64,000 nt of DNA, from positions 1,302,001 to 1,366,000 of the forward strand of contig NZ_CP081864.1 of assembly GCF_019797845.1 (NCBI RefSeq). The letters are read 5' to 3'. The position numbers and the translations under genes are program-made. The stretch comes from Symbiopectobacterium purcellii (GTDB lineage: Bacteria > Pseudomonadota > Gammaproteobacteria > Enterobacterales > Enterobacteriaceae). Below the pieces are notes generated by a model. The model ran no database searches and had not been told where the DNA came from. It worked only from the letters and a program-made list of their open reading frames with translations. Of the stretch, positions 20,998 through 31,064 are shown piece by piece; position 1 is the first letter of the stretch, and the number at the start of each line of letters is the position of its first letter.

Positions 20998-21019
20998 CGT
21001 TCCCGCTTGCGCGGGAACG
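20998..21019. terminator. Hairpin between ybeL and gltL
   Basis: CGTTCCCGC and GCGGGAACG form a perfect nine-base stem with loop TTGC between two convergent genes. There is no clear T run, so intrinsic termination is uncertain. Confidence 0.45.
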
Positions 21020-21058
21020 AAAGAGGCAGCGCCTGATGTCGCGATCCGAGATGATGCT

Positions 21059-21784
21059 TTAGTGCAGGATCTTCGCCAGAAAATCTTTGGCGCGATCGGA
21101 TTTAGGATTGTTAAAGAACTCGTCTTTTGGCGTATCTTCCACAATTTTGCCTTCATCCATGAAGATGACGCGGTGTGCCACTTTGCGCGCAAAGCCCATT
21201 TCGTGGGTAACGACCATCATCGTCATGCCTTCGTGCGCCAGCTCGACCATGACATCCAGTACTTCGTTGATCATTTCCGGATCGAGCGCAGAAGTCGGTT
21301 CATCAAACAGCATAGCGACCGGATCCATGCAGAGTGCGCGCGCAATGGCGACACGCTGCTGCTGACCGCCGGAAAGCTGGCCGGGAAACTTGTTAGCGTG
21401 CGCGGACAACCCCACGCGATTGAGCAACTTGGTGGCCTTTTCACGCGCGACCTCTTTGTCACGCTTAAGCACTTTCACCTGCGCCAACGTCAGGTTCTCA
21501 ATGATGGAAAGGTGGGGAAACAGTTCAAAATGCTGAAACACCATGCCCACTTTGGAACGCAATTGCGCCAGATTGGTTTTCTTGTCGTTAACCGAGATGC
21601 CGTTAACGTCAATCTGACCTTGTTGCACGGGTTCAAGGCCGTTAACGGTTTTGATCAACGTGGATTTCCCCGAGCCTGATGGCCCGCATACCACCACCAC
21701 TTCACCTTTCTTCACTTCTGTTGAACAATCGGAGAGCACCTGAAAGTGACCATACCATTTGGAAACGTTTTTTAGAGTAATCAT
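21059..21784 (-). CDS. gltL: Glutamate/aspartate ABC transporter ATP-binding protein GltL
   Basis: GltL energises the GltIJKL importer for L-glutamate and L-aspartate. The 241-residue ATPase has Walker A 'GPSGSGKST' near residue 33, Q-loop 'FQHFELFPH', signature LSGGQQQR near 137, Walker B '[12 protein letters not shown]' near 157 and the switch histidine in 'VVTHEMGF'. It is the last gene of gltIJKL and overlaps gltK by four bases. Confidence 0.95.
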   Translation of the reverse strand: MITLKNVSKWYGHFQVLSDCSTEVKKGEVVVVCGPSGSGKSTLIKTVNGLEPVQQGQIDVNGISVNDKKTNLAQLRSKVGMVFQHFELFPHLSIIENLTLAQVKVLKRDKEVAREKATKLLNRVGLSAHANKFPGQLSGGQQQRVAIARALCMDPVAMLFDEPTSALDPEMINEVLDVMVELAHEGMTMMVVTHEMGFARKVAHRVIFMDEGKIVEDTPKDEFFNNPKSDRAKDFLAKILH

Positions 21785-22458
21785 CGAACAGTCCTTCTTT
21801 TCAGGTAACTGACCAGCATTGATGCGCTAATGCTGATAACGAAATAAACCAACCCGGCAAACAGCACCATTTCCACCTGGGTTCCGTCGCGCTCGCCAAT
21901 GGTTGACGCGGTGCGGAAGAAGTCCGCCAGGCTCAGGACATACACCAGCGAGGTGTCCTGAAACAGAACGATCCCTTGCGTCAGGAGCAATGGGACCATG
22001 GCGCGAAACGCCTGCGGCAGGATCACCAGCTTCATGGATTGCCACTGTGTCATGCCGAGCGCCAACGCAGCGGATGATTGTCCGCGTGAAATGCTGAGTA
22101 TGCCCGCACGGATAATTTCAGAGTAATAGGCGGCTTCAAACAGCGAAAAGGCTACCATAGCGGAGATCAGACGAATATCCGTTTTTGGTGATAGCCCAAG
22201 CACATTTTGTAATAAGCTAGGAACCACAAGGTAGAACCACAGCAATACCATCACCAACGGGATGGAACGGAAGATGTTGACATAACCTTTGGCAAACCAG
22301 CGGATCGGGGCGAAAGTCGACAGCCTCATCACCGCCAATACGGTTCCCCACAGGATGCCAAACACCACGGCAATCACCGTGATTTTCAGTGTGACCACTA
22401 GCCCTTGCAGCAGGTAGGGCATGCTTGGCGCAATGGAGCTCCAGTCAAATTCGTACAT
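21781..22458 (-). CDS. gltK: Glutamate/aspartate ABC transporter permease GltK
   Basis: This 225-residue inner-membrane permease has five or so membrane segments and the EAA loop with '[22 protein letters not shown]' pattern (quoted in part as ALGMTQWQ and LPQAFR) that contacts the ATPase. It pairs with GltJ. The start touches the gltJ stop by one base and its stop overlaps gltL, which fixes the operon order J-K-L. Confidence 0.94.
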   Translation of the reverse strand: MYEFDWSSIAPSMPYLLQGLVVTLKITVIAVVFGILWGTVLAVMRLSTFAPIRWFAKGYVNIFRSIPLVMVLLWFYLVVPSLLQNVLGLSPKTDIRLISAMVAFSLFEAAYYSEIIRAGILSISRGQSSAALALGMTQWQSMKLVILPQAFRAMVPLLLTQGIVLFQDTSLVYVLSLADFFRTASTIGERDGTQVEMVLFAGLVYFVISISASMLVSYLKRRTVR

Positions 22459-23198
22459 TATTTACTCCCCATATTGCCGGGCAAACGGGTCTTTTTCTCA
22501 ACCACTTGCATGATCAGCATAATAATGGCGTTAATCGCGACATACGCCAGCGTGATGGCGGTAAAGGACTCATAGGCGTGCGCAGAGTAATCCAGCAGTT
22601 TATTCGCCTGTGCGGCCATATCCACCAGCCCGATGGTCGAGGCGATGGCCGAGTTCTTCACCAGGTTGAGCATTTCAGACGTCAGGGGCGGTACGATAAT
22701 GCGATAGGCATTGGGCAGCAGAACGTAGCGGTAGGTCTGCGGCAGCGTTAGCCCCATGGCAAGTGCAGCGGCTTTCTGGCCACGCGGCAGGGATTGGATA
22801 CCTGCGCGCACCTGCTCGCAGACGCGAGCCGCGGTAAACAGGCCCAAACAGACCATGGAGGAGACAAAAAACTGAATGTTGGGATCCAGCTCCGCCTTGA
22901 ACCACATGCCGATGCTTTGCGGCAGCAATTCAGGAACCACCAGATACCAAGCGAAAAATTGAACGATAAGCGGAACGTTACGGAACATTTCCACATAGCA
23001 GGTGCCGAGACCTGACAGAAACCGGTTGGGTACGGTGCGCAAAATGCCGAAAACAGAGCCGACAACGAAGGCAATGATCCAGGCGCAAATGGACAGCGCT
23101 ACAGTGACCTGCAACCCAGACCAAATCCACCCAAGATACGTGGTATTACCGAACGGGGCGGCTTGTAAAAAAATACCCCAGTTCCAATCTATAGACAT
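22458..23198 (-). CDS. gltJ: Glutamate/aspartate ABC transporter permease GltJ
   Basis: The 246-residue permease begins [12 protein letters not shown], essentially the E. coli GltJ N terminus, and carries the EAA loop '[20 protein letters not shown]' near residue 160. It forms the membrane pore with GltK. A 213-base gap separates it from gltI, the position where E. coli encodes the SroC RNA. Confidence 0.95.
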   Translation of the reverse strand: MSIDWNWGIFLQAAPFGNTTYLGWIWSGLQVTVALSICAWIIAFVVGSVFGILRTVPNRFLSGLGTCYVEMFRNVPLIVQFFAWYLVVPELLPQSIGMWFKAELDPNIQFFVSSMVCLGLFTAARVCEQVRAGIQSLPRGQKAAALAMGLTLPQTYRYVLLPNAYRIIVPPLTSEMLNLVKNSAIASTIGLVDMAAQANKLLDYSAHAYESFTAITLAYVAINAIIMLIMQVVEKKTRLPGNMGSK

Positions 23199-23411
23199 AG
23201 CAAAATCCGGTAAAAAAAGGGTAGCAGAGCTACCCTGAAGATTGATGAGTGGCGATAACCCATTGGTGAGAGGGCAGTGCGGTTAATCAACACCTGCGAC
23301 ATCCACCGCGTGGGCCGGGACGCCAGACGGGGAACGACCGTCTGACGCCTGTCTGTCCAGCCACAAGTCAACAATCGAGGGCAAGCTGTCTGCCCTTGTT
23401 TTCACTTGTTG
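23199..23411 (-). ncRNA. Candidate SroC-like RNA region between gltI and gltJ
   Basis: In E. coli the sponge RNA SroC is processed from the gltI-gltJ intergenic part of the gltIJKL transcript and titrates GcvB. Here the equivalent gap is 213 bases and contains a hairpin at 23324-23344 (CAGACGG/CCGTCTG, loop of seven) flanked by further partly paired sequence. Position is the main evidence; I cannot align it with SroC base by base, so exact ends are unknown and the whole gap is given. Confidence 0.4.
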
Positions 23412-24311
23412 TTAGTTTAATGCTTTATTGTTAGGGGCTGTGAACAGCGCCTTCATTTCTGCTGACAAATCGAAGTTCATGTTGAGATCTTTAGGCGGAA
23501 TTGGCTGTTTGAACCAGCGATCAAAGGATTTTTCCGCTTCACCGGAGGTTTGCAACGTCGCGATGGTGTCATCAACCAGTTTTTTGAACTGCGGGTCGTC
23601 TTTACGCAGCATACAGCCATAAGCTTCTTCGGATTGTGCGGTACCGACGATCACCCAGTCGCTCTGCTGTTTGGCTTTGGCGCGTTCACCAGCCAGCAAC
23701 GCATCATCCATCATAAAGGCAACGGCACGGCCGGTTTCCATGGTGCGGAAGGCATCGCCATGGTCTTTGGCACTGATGATGCGCATATCCAGTTTTTTCT
23801 CTTCGTTCAGCTTATTCAGCAATTTCTCAGAGGTGGTGCCGGAGGTAACCACCACGGTTTTGCCTGCCAGATCCGGGAAGTCTTTAATACCAGAGTCTTT
23901 TTTAGTCAGCAGACGCGTACCAACGATAAAGATGGTATTGGAGAAAGCCGCTTGTTGCTGGCGTTCCAGGTTGTTGGTGGTGGAACCACATTCAAAATCA
24001 AAGGTGCCGTTTTGCAGCAACGGGATACGGTTCTGAGACGTGATCGGGATCAGTTTGACCTGAAGATCGGCAACGCCAATTTTCGCTTTTACCGCATCGA
24101 CAATTTTGTTCGAGTAATCCTGAGAGTAACCAACCACTTTCTGCTGGTTGTCATAGTAGGAAAATGGCACGGAAGACTCACGGTGGCCTACAACGATGAC
24201 GCCATTTTCTTTGATTTTTTTGAGCGTCCCCGTTAATTCTTCTGCATGAGCCAGGCTGCTTGCGGCTGTACCAATCAGAAGCAGTGACAGTGCCAGTTTA
24301 CGCATTTGCAT
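23412..24311 (-). CDS. gltI: Glutamate/aspartate-binding periplasmic protein GltI
   Basis: GltI captures L-glutamate and L-aspartate in the periplasm for GltJKL. The 299-residue protein has a signal peptide cut after AHA (about residue 23) and a type II binding fold with 'VVGHRESSVPFSYYDNQQK', 'FDFECGSTTNN' and 'YGCMLRKDDPQFKKL', very close to E. coli GltI. It is the first gene of the operon, as expected for the abundant binding protein. Confidence 0.95.
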   Translation of the reverse strand: MQMRKLALSLLLIGTAASSLAHAEELTGTLKKIKENGVIVVGHRESSVPFSYYDNQQKVVGYSQDYSNKIVDAVKAKIGVADLQVKLIPITSQNRIPLLQNGTFDFECGSTTNNLERQQQAAFSNTIFIVGTRLLTKKDSGIKDFPDLAGKTVVVTSGTTSEKLLNKLNEEKKLDMRIISAKDHGDAFRTMETGRAVAFMMDDALLAGERAKAKQQSDWVIVGTAQSEEAYGCMLRKDDPQFKKLVDDTIATLQTSGEAEKSFDRWFKQPIPPKDLNMNFDLSAEMKALFTAPNNKALN

Positions 24312-24719
24312 GTTGTAACTCCTTTGCTGTTGTGATGACGGCAGTCGCTATGACGCTAAGGCGGTTGCGAATTCAATCATGCCGATAGAGCGCTCTCCCG
24401 GGTGCGACAGGGTATGCACCATAAAAGAGCGAGTACTTGCCTTTATCTTTAAAAAATAGCCGATTGTGAACAAAATGAAATAAATTTGTTTGTCTTTTGA
24501 GAACTCAACTGCACTAAATCACTGCACTAAAATCGTTTAGCACTATTTTGGTGCGCTGATTGCCCCATCAGGGTGCTTTTTCGCTGGTTTTCAGAGAACA
24601 AACAACGGAATCATCCCGTTACACTCTGTTATTCAATGAATAACAAGCAAATGATGTGCCAATTGTGCAAATGGGCGATGGCGGGTATTACACAAAGGTA
24701 TGGTGGGGATTGATGAGAA
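24312..24719 (-). other. Intergenic region upstream of gltI
   Basis: About 400 bases between gltI and the lnt terminator contain no gene I can support. The sequence is AT-rich from 24440 to 24660 and presumably holds the gltI promoter. The short direct repeat ACTGCACTAAA lies at about 24510-24530. Confidence 0.5.
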
Positions 24720-24742
24720 ACCGGCAGGCCGCGCCTGCCGGT
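24720..24742 (-). terminator. Hairpin downstream of lnt
   Basis: ACCGGCAGGC and GCCTGCCGGT form a perfect ten-base stem with loop CGC, directly after the lnt stop on the minus strand, followed by TTTCTC. It probably ends the ybeZ-ybeY-corC-lnt unit. Confidence 0.6.
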
Positions 24743-24749
24743 GGTCGCG

Positions 24750-26279
24750 TTAACGCCGCAGGCGAATGACGCAGGCTATACCGGCCAGCACGGCGAGAAT
24801 GATCCACATTGGCCAGGCGCCGAAGCGGGCGTAAGGGGTGATGCCGGTGGTCGGTGTCACCTTGGTAAGCAGCACTTTGCGCGTAAACTGCGGCAGTTCG
24901 GCACTGATCTCACCCTGTGGGCCGATAACGGCTGTCACGCCATTGTTGGTCGCACGCAGCAGTGGACGCCCTAACTCCAGAGCACGCATGCGGGCCATCT
25001 GGAAATGTTGCCATGGGCCGATAGAACGACCAAACCAGGCATCGTTTGAAATAGTCAGCAGCATATCGGTATCAGGCCGGAAATTATCGCGTACTTGTTG
25101 ACCGAGAATAATTTCATAGCACACCGTGGCTGTCATCCGTATGCCGTTGACCGTGAGCTGAGGCTGTTGGTAAGGACCACGGCTGAACGAAGACATCGGC
25201 AGATCGAAGAACGGTGCTAACGGGCGGAGCAGTGTTTCCAGAGGAACAAATTCACCAAACGGCACCAGATGATTCTTGTTATAGCGGTTGGTGCTGGGAT
25301 AACGGTACGGTTCGCTGCCGCCCAGCACGATAATGCTGTTGTAGAAGTCAACCTGCTCGTTTGTGCGGCGGCGTGCATCCACAACGCCGGTGACCAGACT
25401 GCTGCTGTGTGCACGCAGCAAGTCGTCGATGTACTGCAAGTAGTCTTGCTGACGCGTTTCTATATCAGGGATGGCCGATTCTGGCCAGATAACGATCGGT
25501 GCTTTATCCAGATAAGGCAGCGTGGCGTCGCGGTAGATATTCAGAATCTGTTGCAGCGCGTTGGGATCCCATTTTTGGGCCTGGGCAATATTGCCTTGCA
25601 CTAATGCAACGTTGACCGCGCGCTCAGGTTGAGGCGTAAACCAGTGGATAAACTTCAACGGCCAGGGAAGCAGCAGCAACGCAATGGCGCAGTAAAGCGG
25701 GATGGTTTTGCGGCGTGTGGTACCGAACACCAGCAGGCCGGCAATGATGACCAACAAGAGGTTGATACCATCAACCCCAAGCAGTGGCGCCAGGCCTTGT
25801 AGCGGGCCGTCAATCTGGCTGTAGCCAAATTGCAGCCAGGGAAAGCCGGTGAGTACCCAACCGCGCAACCACTCAGTGAACTGCCACAGGACTGGCGCGA
25901 CCACGATCAGGCGCACCAGCGTCGTTCGCGGCCATATACGTGTTAACAGTCCCGAGAAGATCGCGGGGTAAAGCGATAAATAGAGCGCCAGCAGCACCAC
26001 CAGAAACACGTTAACGGCTTCCGGCATGCCACCGAACTCGGCGATGCTGACGTACACCCAGTTCACGCCGCTGCCAAACAGGCCAAAGCCCCAGCTAAAA
26101 CCAATGGCGGCGGATTGCCGCCAGGTTCTGTTCAACGTCAGGGCTTGCAATCCGCATAGCGAAACCAGCGCGGCAGGCCAGAAATCAAACGGTGAAAACG
26201 CCAGGGTGCCCCAGGCACCGCAGAACAGCGCCAACAGGATGCGCACCCGTTGGCGTCGTAAAACAGACATGACAGACAT
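24750..26279 (-). CDS. lnt: Apolipoprotein N-acyltransferase
   Basis: Lnt adds the third acyl chain to the N-terminal cysteine of lipoproteins in the inner membrane. The 509-residue product has about seven N-terminal membrane segments, then a periplasmic nitrilase-like domain (about residues 220-480) with the Glu-Lys-Cys triad: E in '[10 protein letters not shown]'-like '[10 protein letters not shown]', K in '[13 protein letters not shown]', and C in '[10 protein letters not shown]'. The start at 26279 (with 26270 as alternative) gives E. coli-like length; a longer in-frame extension overlaps corC and lacks homology. Confidence 0.95.
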   Translation of the reverse strand: MSVMSVLRRQRVRILLALFCGAWGTLAFSPFDFWPAALVSLCGLQALTLNRTWRQSAAIGFSWGFGLFGSGVNWVYVSIAEFGGMPEAVNVFLVVLLALYLSLYPAIFSGLLTRIWPRTTLVRLIVVAPVLWQFTEWLRGWVLTGFPWLQFGYSQIDGPLQGLAPLLGVDGINLLLVIIAGLLVFGTTRRKTIPLYCAIALLLLPWPLKFIHWFTPQPERAVNVALVQGNIAQAQKWDPNALQQILNIYRDATLPYLDKAPIVIWPESAIPDIETRQQDYLQYIDDLLRAHSSSLVTGVVDARRRTNEQVDFYNSIIVLGGSEPYRYPSTNRYNKNHLVPFGEFVPLETLLRPLAPFFDLPMSSFSRGPYQQPQLTVNGIRMTATVCYEIILGQQVRDNFRPDTDMLLTISNDAWFGRSIGPWQHFQMARMRALELGRPLLRATNNGVTAVIGPQGEISAELPQFTRKVLLTKVTPTTGITPYARFGAWPMWIILAVLAGIACVIRLRR

Positions 26280-26286
26280 TGTCGAA

Positions 26287-27165
26287 TTAAGGTTCCAGTG
26301 TTGGTTGAGGCGCCTCGTCAGGGATTCTGACATGAGTCTGAATAATACGTCGGCTGTCCGCCATGGCAACTTTGAACAGGTAACCGTTGATGTCGATGGT
26401 TTCACCACGCGCTGGCAGATGGCCGAAGGCCTGCATCACCAGCCCGCCGATGGTGTCCACTTCTTCATCGCTGAACTGGGTGCCAAACACCTCGTTGAAA
26501 TCTTCAATCAGTGTTAACGCACGGACGGTGTAGGTATGTCGGTTCAGTTGGCGGATATCGCGATCTTCTTCGTCGTCGTACTCATCTTCAATTTCGCCAA
26601 CGATCAGCTCAAGAATATCTTCAATGGTGACCAGACCAGAAACACCGCCAAACTCATCGATGACGATAGCCATGTGGTAACGCAGCGAACGGAACTCATG
26701 CAGCATGCGATCCACGCGTTTGCTTTCCGGCACTACGACCGCGGGACGCAGCACCTGTTCCATGCTGAACGGCTCAGCATCGCTGCGCATAAACGGCAGC
26801 AGATCCTTGGCCATCAGGATGCCTTCAATGTGGTCCTTATCTTCGCTGATCACCGGAAAACGCGAATGCGCTGATTCGATAATCACATCCAAACACTCTT
26901 CCAGCGTTTGATTGTGCTTCAGAGTGATCATCTGCGAACGGGGTATCATGATATCCCGTACGCGTTGCTCCCCGATATCCATCACCCCTTCGAGCATGTC
27001 GCGGGTGTCTGGATCGATCAGATCGTTTTGTTCGGAATCTCGGATAAAGGCGAGGAGGTCACTACGATCCTTGGGTTCACCATGAAAAAGCTGATTAAGG
27101 ATCAGTGAGAAGAATCCTTTCTTGGGACTGGGGCTATCGCTGTTTTGAGAATGGTCGTCGCTCAT
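26287..27165 (-). CDS. corC: CNNM/CorC-family protein CorC (YbeX)
   Basis: CorC is linked to magnesium and cobalt efflux, and YbeX also to ribosome quality. The 292-residue product lacks membrane segments and contains two CBS domains (about residues 68-190, with '[11 protein letters not shown]' and '[19 protein letters not shown]') and a C-terminal CorC/HlyC domain ending in 'VRIPDEAP'. It lies seven bases before lnt. A gap of 286 bases, containing a partial ERIC element, separates it from ybeY. Confidence 0.94.
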   Translation of the reverse strand: MSDDHSQNSDSPSPKKGFFSLILNQLFHGEPKDRSDLLAFIRDSEQNDLIDPDTRDMLEGVMDIGEQRVRDIMIPRSQMITLKHNQTLEECLDVIIESAHSRFPVISEDKDHIEGILMAKDLLPFMRSDAEPFSMEQVLRPAVVVPESKRVDRMLHEFRSLRYHMAIVIDEFGGVSGLVTIEDILELIVGEIEDEYDDEEDRDIRQLNRHTYTVRALTLIEDFNEVFGTQFSDEEVDTIGGLVMQAFGHLPARGETIDINGYLFKVAMADSRRIIQTHVRIPDEAPQPTLEP

Positions 27166-27415
27166 GGCGTTTTATTTACTGTCTCTCTGGTTAGTCAATC
27201 ATCATCAACCACGCAAAAGGGGCATGCGCTGTTAAGACCATCAGGCGCGCGGGCGGGTTGACATAAAGGTGCACGGTGATAACCGCGCGTGGCGTTATGT
27301 TTAACCATAACGCCGTTACGCTATGATGACGAAGACGGCATCATAGCGAAAAGTGCGCCATCAAGAAAAATACCGAGGCTTATCGTAATCTACTGTATTT
27401 TTCATAATAACAGAA

Positions 27416-27453
27416 TATACCCGTGATACTTCAACTTGCTGGTGTATCGGCTT
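27416..27453 (+). repeat. ERIC half-element touching the ybeY stop codon
   Basis: TATACCCGTGATACTTCAAC followed by TTGCTGGTG and CGGCT matches the left arm of the full ERIC copies (two or three mismatches). The other arm is missing. Its inner edge reaches the ybeY stop at 27452-27454. Confidence 0.7.
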
Positions 27454-27919
27454 ACTCTTTCTCGGACAGATAAGGGTCCGCATAGCCCATTTGTTGCATG
27501 ATATCGGTTTCCAATGCTTCCATCTCTTCCGCTTCGTCGTCCTCGATATGATCATAACCCAGCAGATGCAGGCAACCGTGTATCACCATATGTGCCCAGT
27601 GGGCGTCTGCGGTTATTTGCTGTTCAATGGCTTCCTGTTCCACCACCTGGCGACAAATGATCAGATCGCCCAATAACGGCAGTTCGACTTCCGGCGGTGC
27701 TTCAAAGGGAAAAGAGAGCACGTTGGTGGGTTTGTCTTTGCCGCGATAGGTGTGATTCAGCTCATGGCTTTCCGCTTCATCGACGATACGAATGGTCACT
27801 TCCGCTTCTGGCTGAAACTGCGGCAGTACCGCCTCCAGCCAACGCTGAAAATCCTGTTCGCTCGGCAGTCCTGCTGTATTGTCGCTGGCGATTTGTAAAT
27901 CGAGAATAACCTGACTCAT
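27452..27919 (-). CDS. ybeY: Endoribonuclease YbeY
   Basis: YbeY is a metal-dependent endoribonuclease needed for 16S rRNA 3' maturation and 70S quality control. The 155-residue product has the zinc motif H-x3-H-x5-H as '[11 protein letters not shown]' near residue 114. Its stop overlaps a truncated ERIC element, which may have replaced the original 3' end, but the C terminus (DPYLSEKE) still looks family-like. It overlaps ybeZ by four bases. Confidence 0.96.
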   Translation of the reverse strand: MSQVILDLQIASDNTAGLPSEQDFQRWLEAVLPQFQPEAEVTIRIVDEAESHELNHTYRGKDKPTNVLSFPFEAPPEVELPLLGDLIICRQVVEQEAIEQQITADAHWAHMVIHGCLHLLGYDHIEDDEAEEMEALETDIMQQMGYADPYLSEKE

Positions 27920-28998
27920 TGTGACTCCTGCTTATCACCTGCCTCTGACGCGGCGGGTGTACTGACGGCTTGTGCTTCGCGTTTACGCTCTTCTGCCTGC
28001 GCGGCACGACGTTTCTGGTCAGCTTCTTCCCAGGCTTCATAGGAATTTACGATGCGTGCGACCACAGGATGGCGTACCACATCTTCACTGTGAAAGAAGT
28101 TAAAGCTGATCTCTTCCACATCGGCCAATACGTCGATGGCGTGGCGTAGCCCCGATTTGATATTGCGTGGCAGGTCAATCTGGGTGATGTCGCCGGTGAT
28201 GACGGCCTTGGAGTTGAAGCCAATACGGGTCAGGAACATCTTCATCTGTTCGATCGTGGTGTTCTGACTCTCATCGAGGATGATGAAGGCATCGTTCAGC
28301 GTGCGACCGCGCATATAGGCCAACGGCGCTACTTCAATCACGTTACGCTCAATGAGTTTTTCCACGCGCTCAAACCCCAGCATTTCGAATAACGCATCGT
28401 AGAGCGGGCGCAGATAAGGATCGACCTTTTGGCTCAAATCACCGGGCAGAAAGCCGAGTTTTTCTCCCGCTTCAACGGCCGGGCGTGTTAACAAAATGCG
28501 GCGGATATCCTGACGCTCGAGCGCATCCACCGCCGCCGCGACGGCCAGATAGGTTTTCCCTGTACCCGCAGGACCTACACCGAAGGTAATATCGTGGTCG
28601 AGTATGTTGGCGATATACTGCGCCTGATTCGGCGTGCGTGGCTTGATGATGCCGCGTTTAGTGCGAATGTTGATCGCCTTGCCAAAATCCGGCACGCTCT
28701 CGGCGCTTTGCTCCAGCACGCCCGATTCTTTGATTGCCAAATGAATCTGCTCGGGGTCAATATCCCCTTCCACGCCGCGCACGGGGGCGGTATCAACATA
28801 GAGACGTTGCAGAATGTCTGCCGCCGCCTCAATGCACAGCCCTTTTCCGACCAGTTTGAATTTATTGTCTCGACGGTTGATTTCGATTCCGAGGCGGCGC
28901 TCTAACTGTTTGATATTAATATCAAAGTGGCCACACAAGTTGAGCAGGCGTTTATTATCAGCAGGTTCGAGGGCAATCTCTTTTATCGTAACGTTCAA
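27916..28998 (-). CDS. ybeZ: PhoH-like ATPase YbeZ
   Basis: YbeZ is a PhoH-family ATPase that partners YbeY in rRNA processing. The 360-residue product has Walker A '[11 protein letters not shown]' near residue 140 and Walker B '[10 protein letters not shown]' near 240. An N-terminal KH-like region precedes the ATPase core, and the C terminus is a charged tail rich in K, R, E, A and Q. It is the first gene of the ybeZ-ybeY-corC-lnt unit. Confidence 0.95.
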   Translation of the reverse strand: MNVTIKEIALEPADNKRLLNLCGHFDINIKQLERRLGIEINRRDNKFKLVGKGLCIEAAADILQRLYVDTAPVRGVEGDIDPEQIHLAIKESGVLEQSAESVPDFGKAINIRTKRGIIKPRTPNQAQYIANILDHDITFGVGPAGTGKTYLAVAAAVDALERQDIRRILLTRPAVEAGEKLGFLPGDLSQKVDPYLRPLYDALFEMLGFERVEKLIERNVIEVAPLAYMRGRTLNDAFIILDESQNTTIEQMKMFLTRIGFNSKAVITGDITQIDLPRNIKSGLRHAIDVLADVEEISFNFFHSEDVVRHPVVARIVNSYEAWEEADQKRRAAQAEERKREAQAVSTPAASEAGDKQESQ

Positions 28999-29113
28999 AT
29001 TATTCCTCTTGGTATATCAAGGCTCGTCATCGTGAGTGATGAGAACAATAAAGTGCGAGATGATGATTGAATTATTTATCGGTAATAGGGAAAGGTGCAA
29101 GTGGCAATATGGT

Positions 29114-29373
29114 CATACCCGTCATACTTCAAGTTGCAGAGGCGTAGGCGGCGTTCGTTATTCGGCCCATTCCTGGGCCTCACCTCTTACGAGGCCGTTC
29201 AAATCGGCTCCCGGCAGAGTTGTCACCCGAATCACTGACCTGAGTAAGCGCATCGGGATTCATTCGCTTGCCGCGTTACGAGACTTATCAATCAGCCTCG
29301 CCTTAAAGGACCAGCGCAAACGCGGTTCACAACGTTAACGTTTTGTCCTGCAACTCGAAGTATGTAGGGTATA
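29114..29373 (+). repeat. ERIC element, long form with two internal blocks (260 bp)
   Basis: The ends are CATACCCGTCATACTTCAAG and CTGCAACTCGAAGTATGTAG then GGTATA. Both extra blocks found at 5516 are present: one ends CGGCTCCCGGCAG, the other ends near ACGTTTTGTC just before the right arm. The first block is shortened here (a GCCGCxCGCGGC stretch is missing). It lies between ybeZ and miaB. Confidence 0.87.
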
Positions 29374-29395
29374 TGACAGTGTGCGGCAGGTAAGT

Positions 29396-29420
29396 GCACG
29401 GGCGAGGACATCGCCCGTGC
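29396..29420 (-). terminator. Hairpin downstream of miaB
   Basis: GCACGGGCGA pairs with TCGCCCGTGC just past the miaB stop. No T run follows, so it may be a stabilising 3' hairpin rather than an intrinsic terminator. Confidence 0.4.
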
Positions 29421-29430
29421 AGCGCATTCA

Positions 29431-30855
29431 TCAGGGCTGGTAGAGGCCAACGCCGATATCATTCTCTTTACGAGTACGCGCAATCACGGAGGCAGGAGAT
29501 TCGCTGATGCGCAGGCCCATCTGGTCTTCGGTTTTGACAACCACTCCGCGCAGTGAATTCGGACGAACGTCGACAATTTCAACGTCAACGAACTTACCGA
29601 TCATATCCGGGGTGCCTTCGAAGTTAACCACGCGGTTATTTTCCGTGCGGCCTGACAGTTCCATCACGCTTTTACGTGATGTTCCTTCCACCAAAATACG
29701 TTGGATGCTGCCTAACATACGACGGCTGAACTGCATTGCCTGCTGGCTGATACGTTCTTGCAGAATATACAGGCGCTGCTTTTTTTCTTCTTCGCTGACA
29801 TCATCAACCATGTCTGCGGCGGGTGTCCCCGGACGCGCAGAGTAGATAAAGCTAAAACTCATATCAAAATTGACGTCACCAATCAGTTTCATGGTTTGTT
29901 CAAAATCTTCCTGGGTTTCACCGGGGAAGCCGATTATAAAGTCGGAGCTAATATTAATATCCGGTCGCGCGCTGCGCAGTTTACGAATAATGGCTTTGTA
30001 TTCCAACGCGGTATGGCGACGTTTCATCATGGTCAGAATACGATCGGAACCGCTTTGCACCGGCAGATGAAGGAAGCTCACCAACTCTGGCGTATCTTCA
30101 TAGACGCTAATGATATCGTCGGTAAATTCAATCGGGTGACTGGTGATAAAGCGCACGCGGTCGATACCGTCTATCGCGGCCACCAGACGCAGCAAATCGG
30201 CAAACGAGCAGATGCTGCCATCAAAATTTTCGCCACGATAGGCGTTGACGTTTTGACCCAACAGGTTAACTTCGCGTACCCCTTGTGCGGCCAACTGCGC
30301 AATTTCATATAAGACGTCGTCACAAGGGCGGCTGACTTCTTCACCGCGCGTATAAGGCACCACGCAAAATGAGCAGTATTTGTTGCACCCTTCCATGATA
30401 GAAACAAACGCCGTTGGTCCTTCGGCACGCGGTTCCGGCAGTCGGTCAAATTTTTCAACTTCCGGGAAGCTGATATCCACCACCGGGCTACGTGTGCCCT
30501 GAACGTGGTTAATCATTTCTGGCAGGCGGTGCAGCGTTTGTGGGCCAAAAATCAGATCGACATAGCTGGCGCGTTCGCGAATATGCTCGCCTTCCTGAGA
30601 AGCAACACAACCGCCCACACCAATAATCAGGTCGGGATTGTTCTCTTTCAGCGCTCTCCAGCGGCCAAGTTGATGGAAAACTTTTTCCTGTGCCTTTTCA
30701 CGGATAGAACAGGTATTCAGCAGCAGAACGTCAGCCTCTTCGGCCACCTCGGTCAGCTCATAACCGTGCGTACTTTCCAGCAGGTCAGCCATCTTGGATG
30801 AATCGTATTCATTCATCTGACAGCCCCAGGTTTTAATGTGCAGTTTCTTTGTCAT
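29431..30855 (-). CDS. miaB: tRNA-2-methylthio-N6-dimethylallyladenosine synthase MiaB
   Basis: MiaB methylthiolates i6A37 in tRNAs reading UNN codons. The 474-residue product has an N-terminal UPF0004 domain whose cysteines (in '[12 protein letters not shown]', '[11 protein letters not shown]' and 'VGGCVASQ') bind the auxiliary cluster, a radical SAM motif 'CNKYCSFC' near residue 157, and a C-terminal TRAM domain (about 378-442). It is divergent from ubiF, as in E. coli. Confidence 0.96.
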   Translation of the reverse strand: MTKKLHIKTWGCQMNEYDSSKMADLLESTHGYELTEVAEEADVLLLNTCSIREKAQEKVFHQLGRWRALKENNPDLIIGVGGCVASQEGEHIRERASYVDLIFGPQTLHRLPEMINHVQGTRSPVVDISFPEVEKFDRLPEPRAEGPTAFVSIMEGCNKYCSFCVVPYTRGEEVSRPCDDVLYEIAQLAAQGVREVNLLGQNVNAYRGENFDGSICSFADLLRLVAAIDGIDRVRFITSHPIEFTDDIISVYEDTPELVSFLHLPVQSGSDRILTMMKRRHTALEYKAIIRKLRSARPDINISSDFIIGFPGETQEDFEQTMKLIGDVNFDMSFSFIYSARPGTPAADMVDDVSEEEKKQRLYILQERISQQAMQFSRRMLGSIQRILVEGTSRKSVMELSGRTENNRVVNFEGTPDMIGKFVDVEIVDVRPNSLRGVVVKTEDQMGLRISESPASVIARTRKENDIGVGLYQP

Positions 30856-31064
30856 CGACTTGTCATTACTCAGTGCGGGTGAAAAAGCGTATTACCAAAT
30901 CATAGATGCCCGGAAATACGGACGGGGCACGTATTGTAATCTTTTGCTGCGGTTGTGACCAGCGCGCGAAATTTGTTGAGCGTTTTTTCGCAGAGTCAAC
31001 GCGGTCGTCGAAAATCCAGTACACTGTGCCTATCAGTCACACAGTTTGAGTCGGTTTAGGCACG

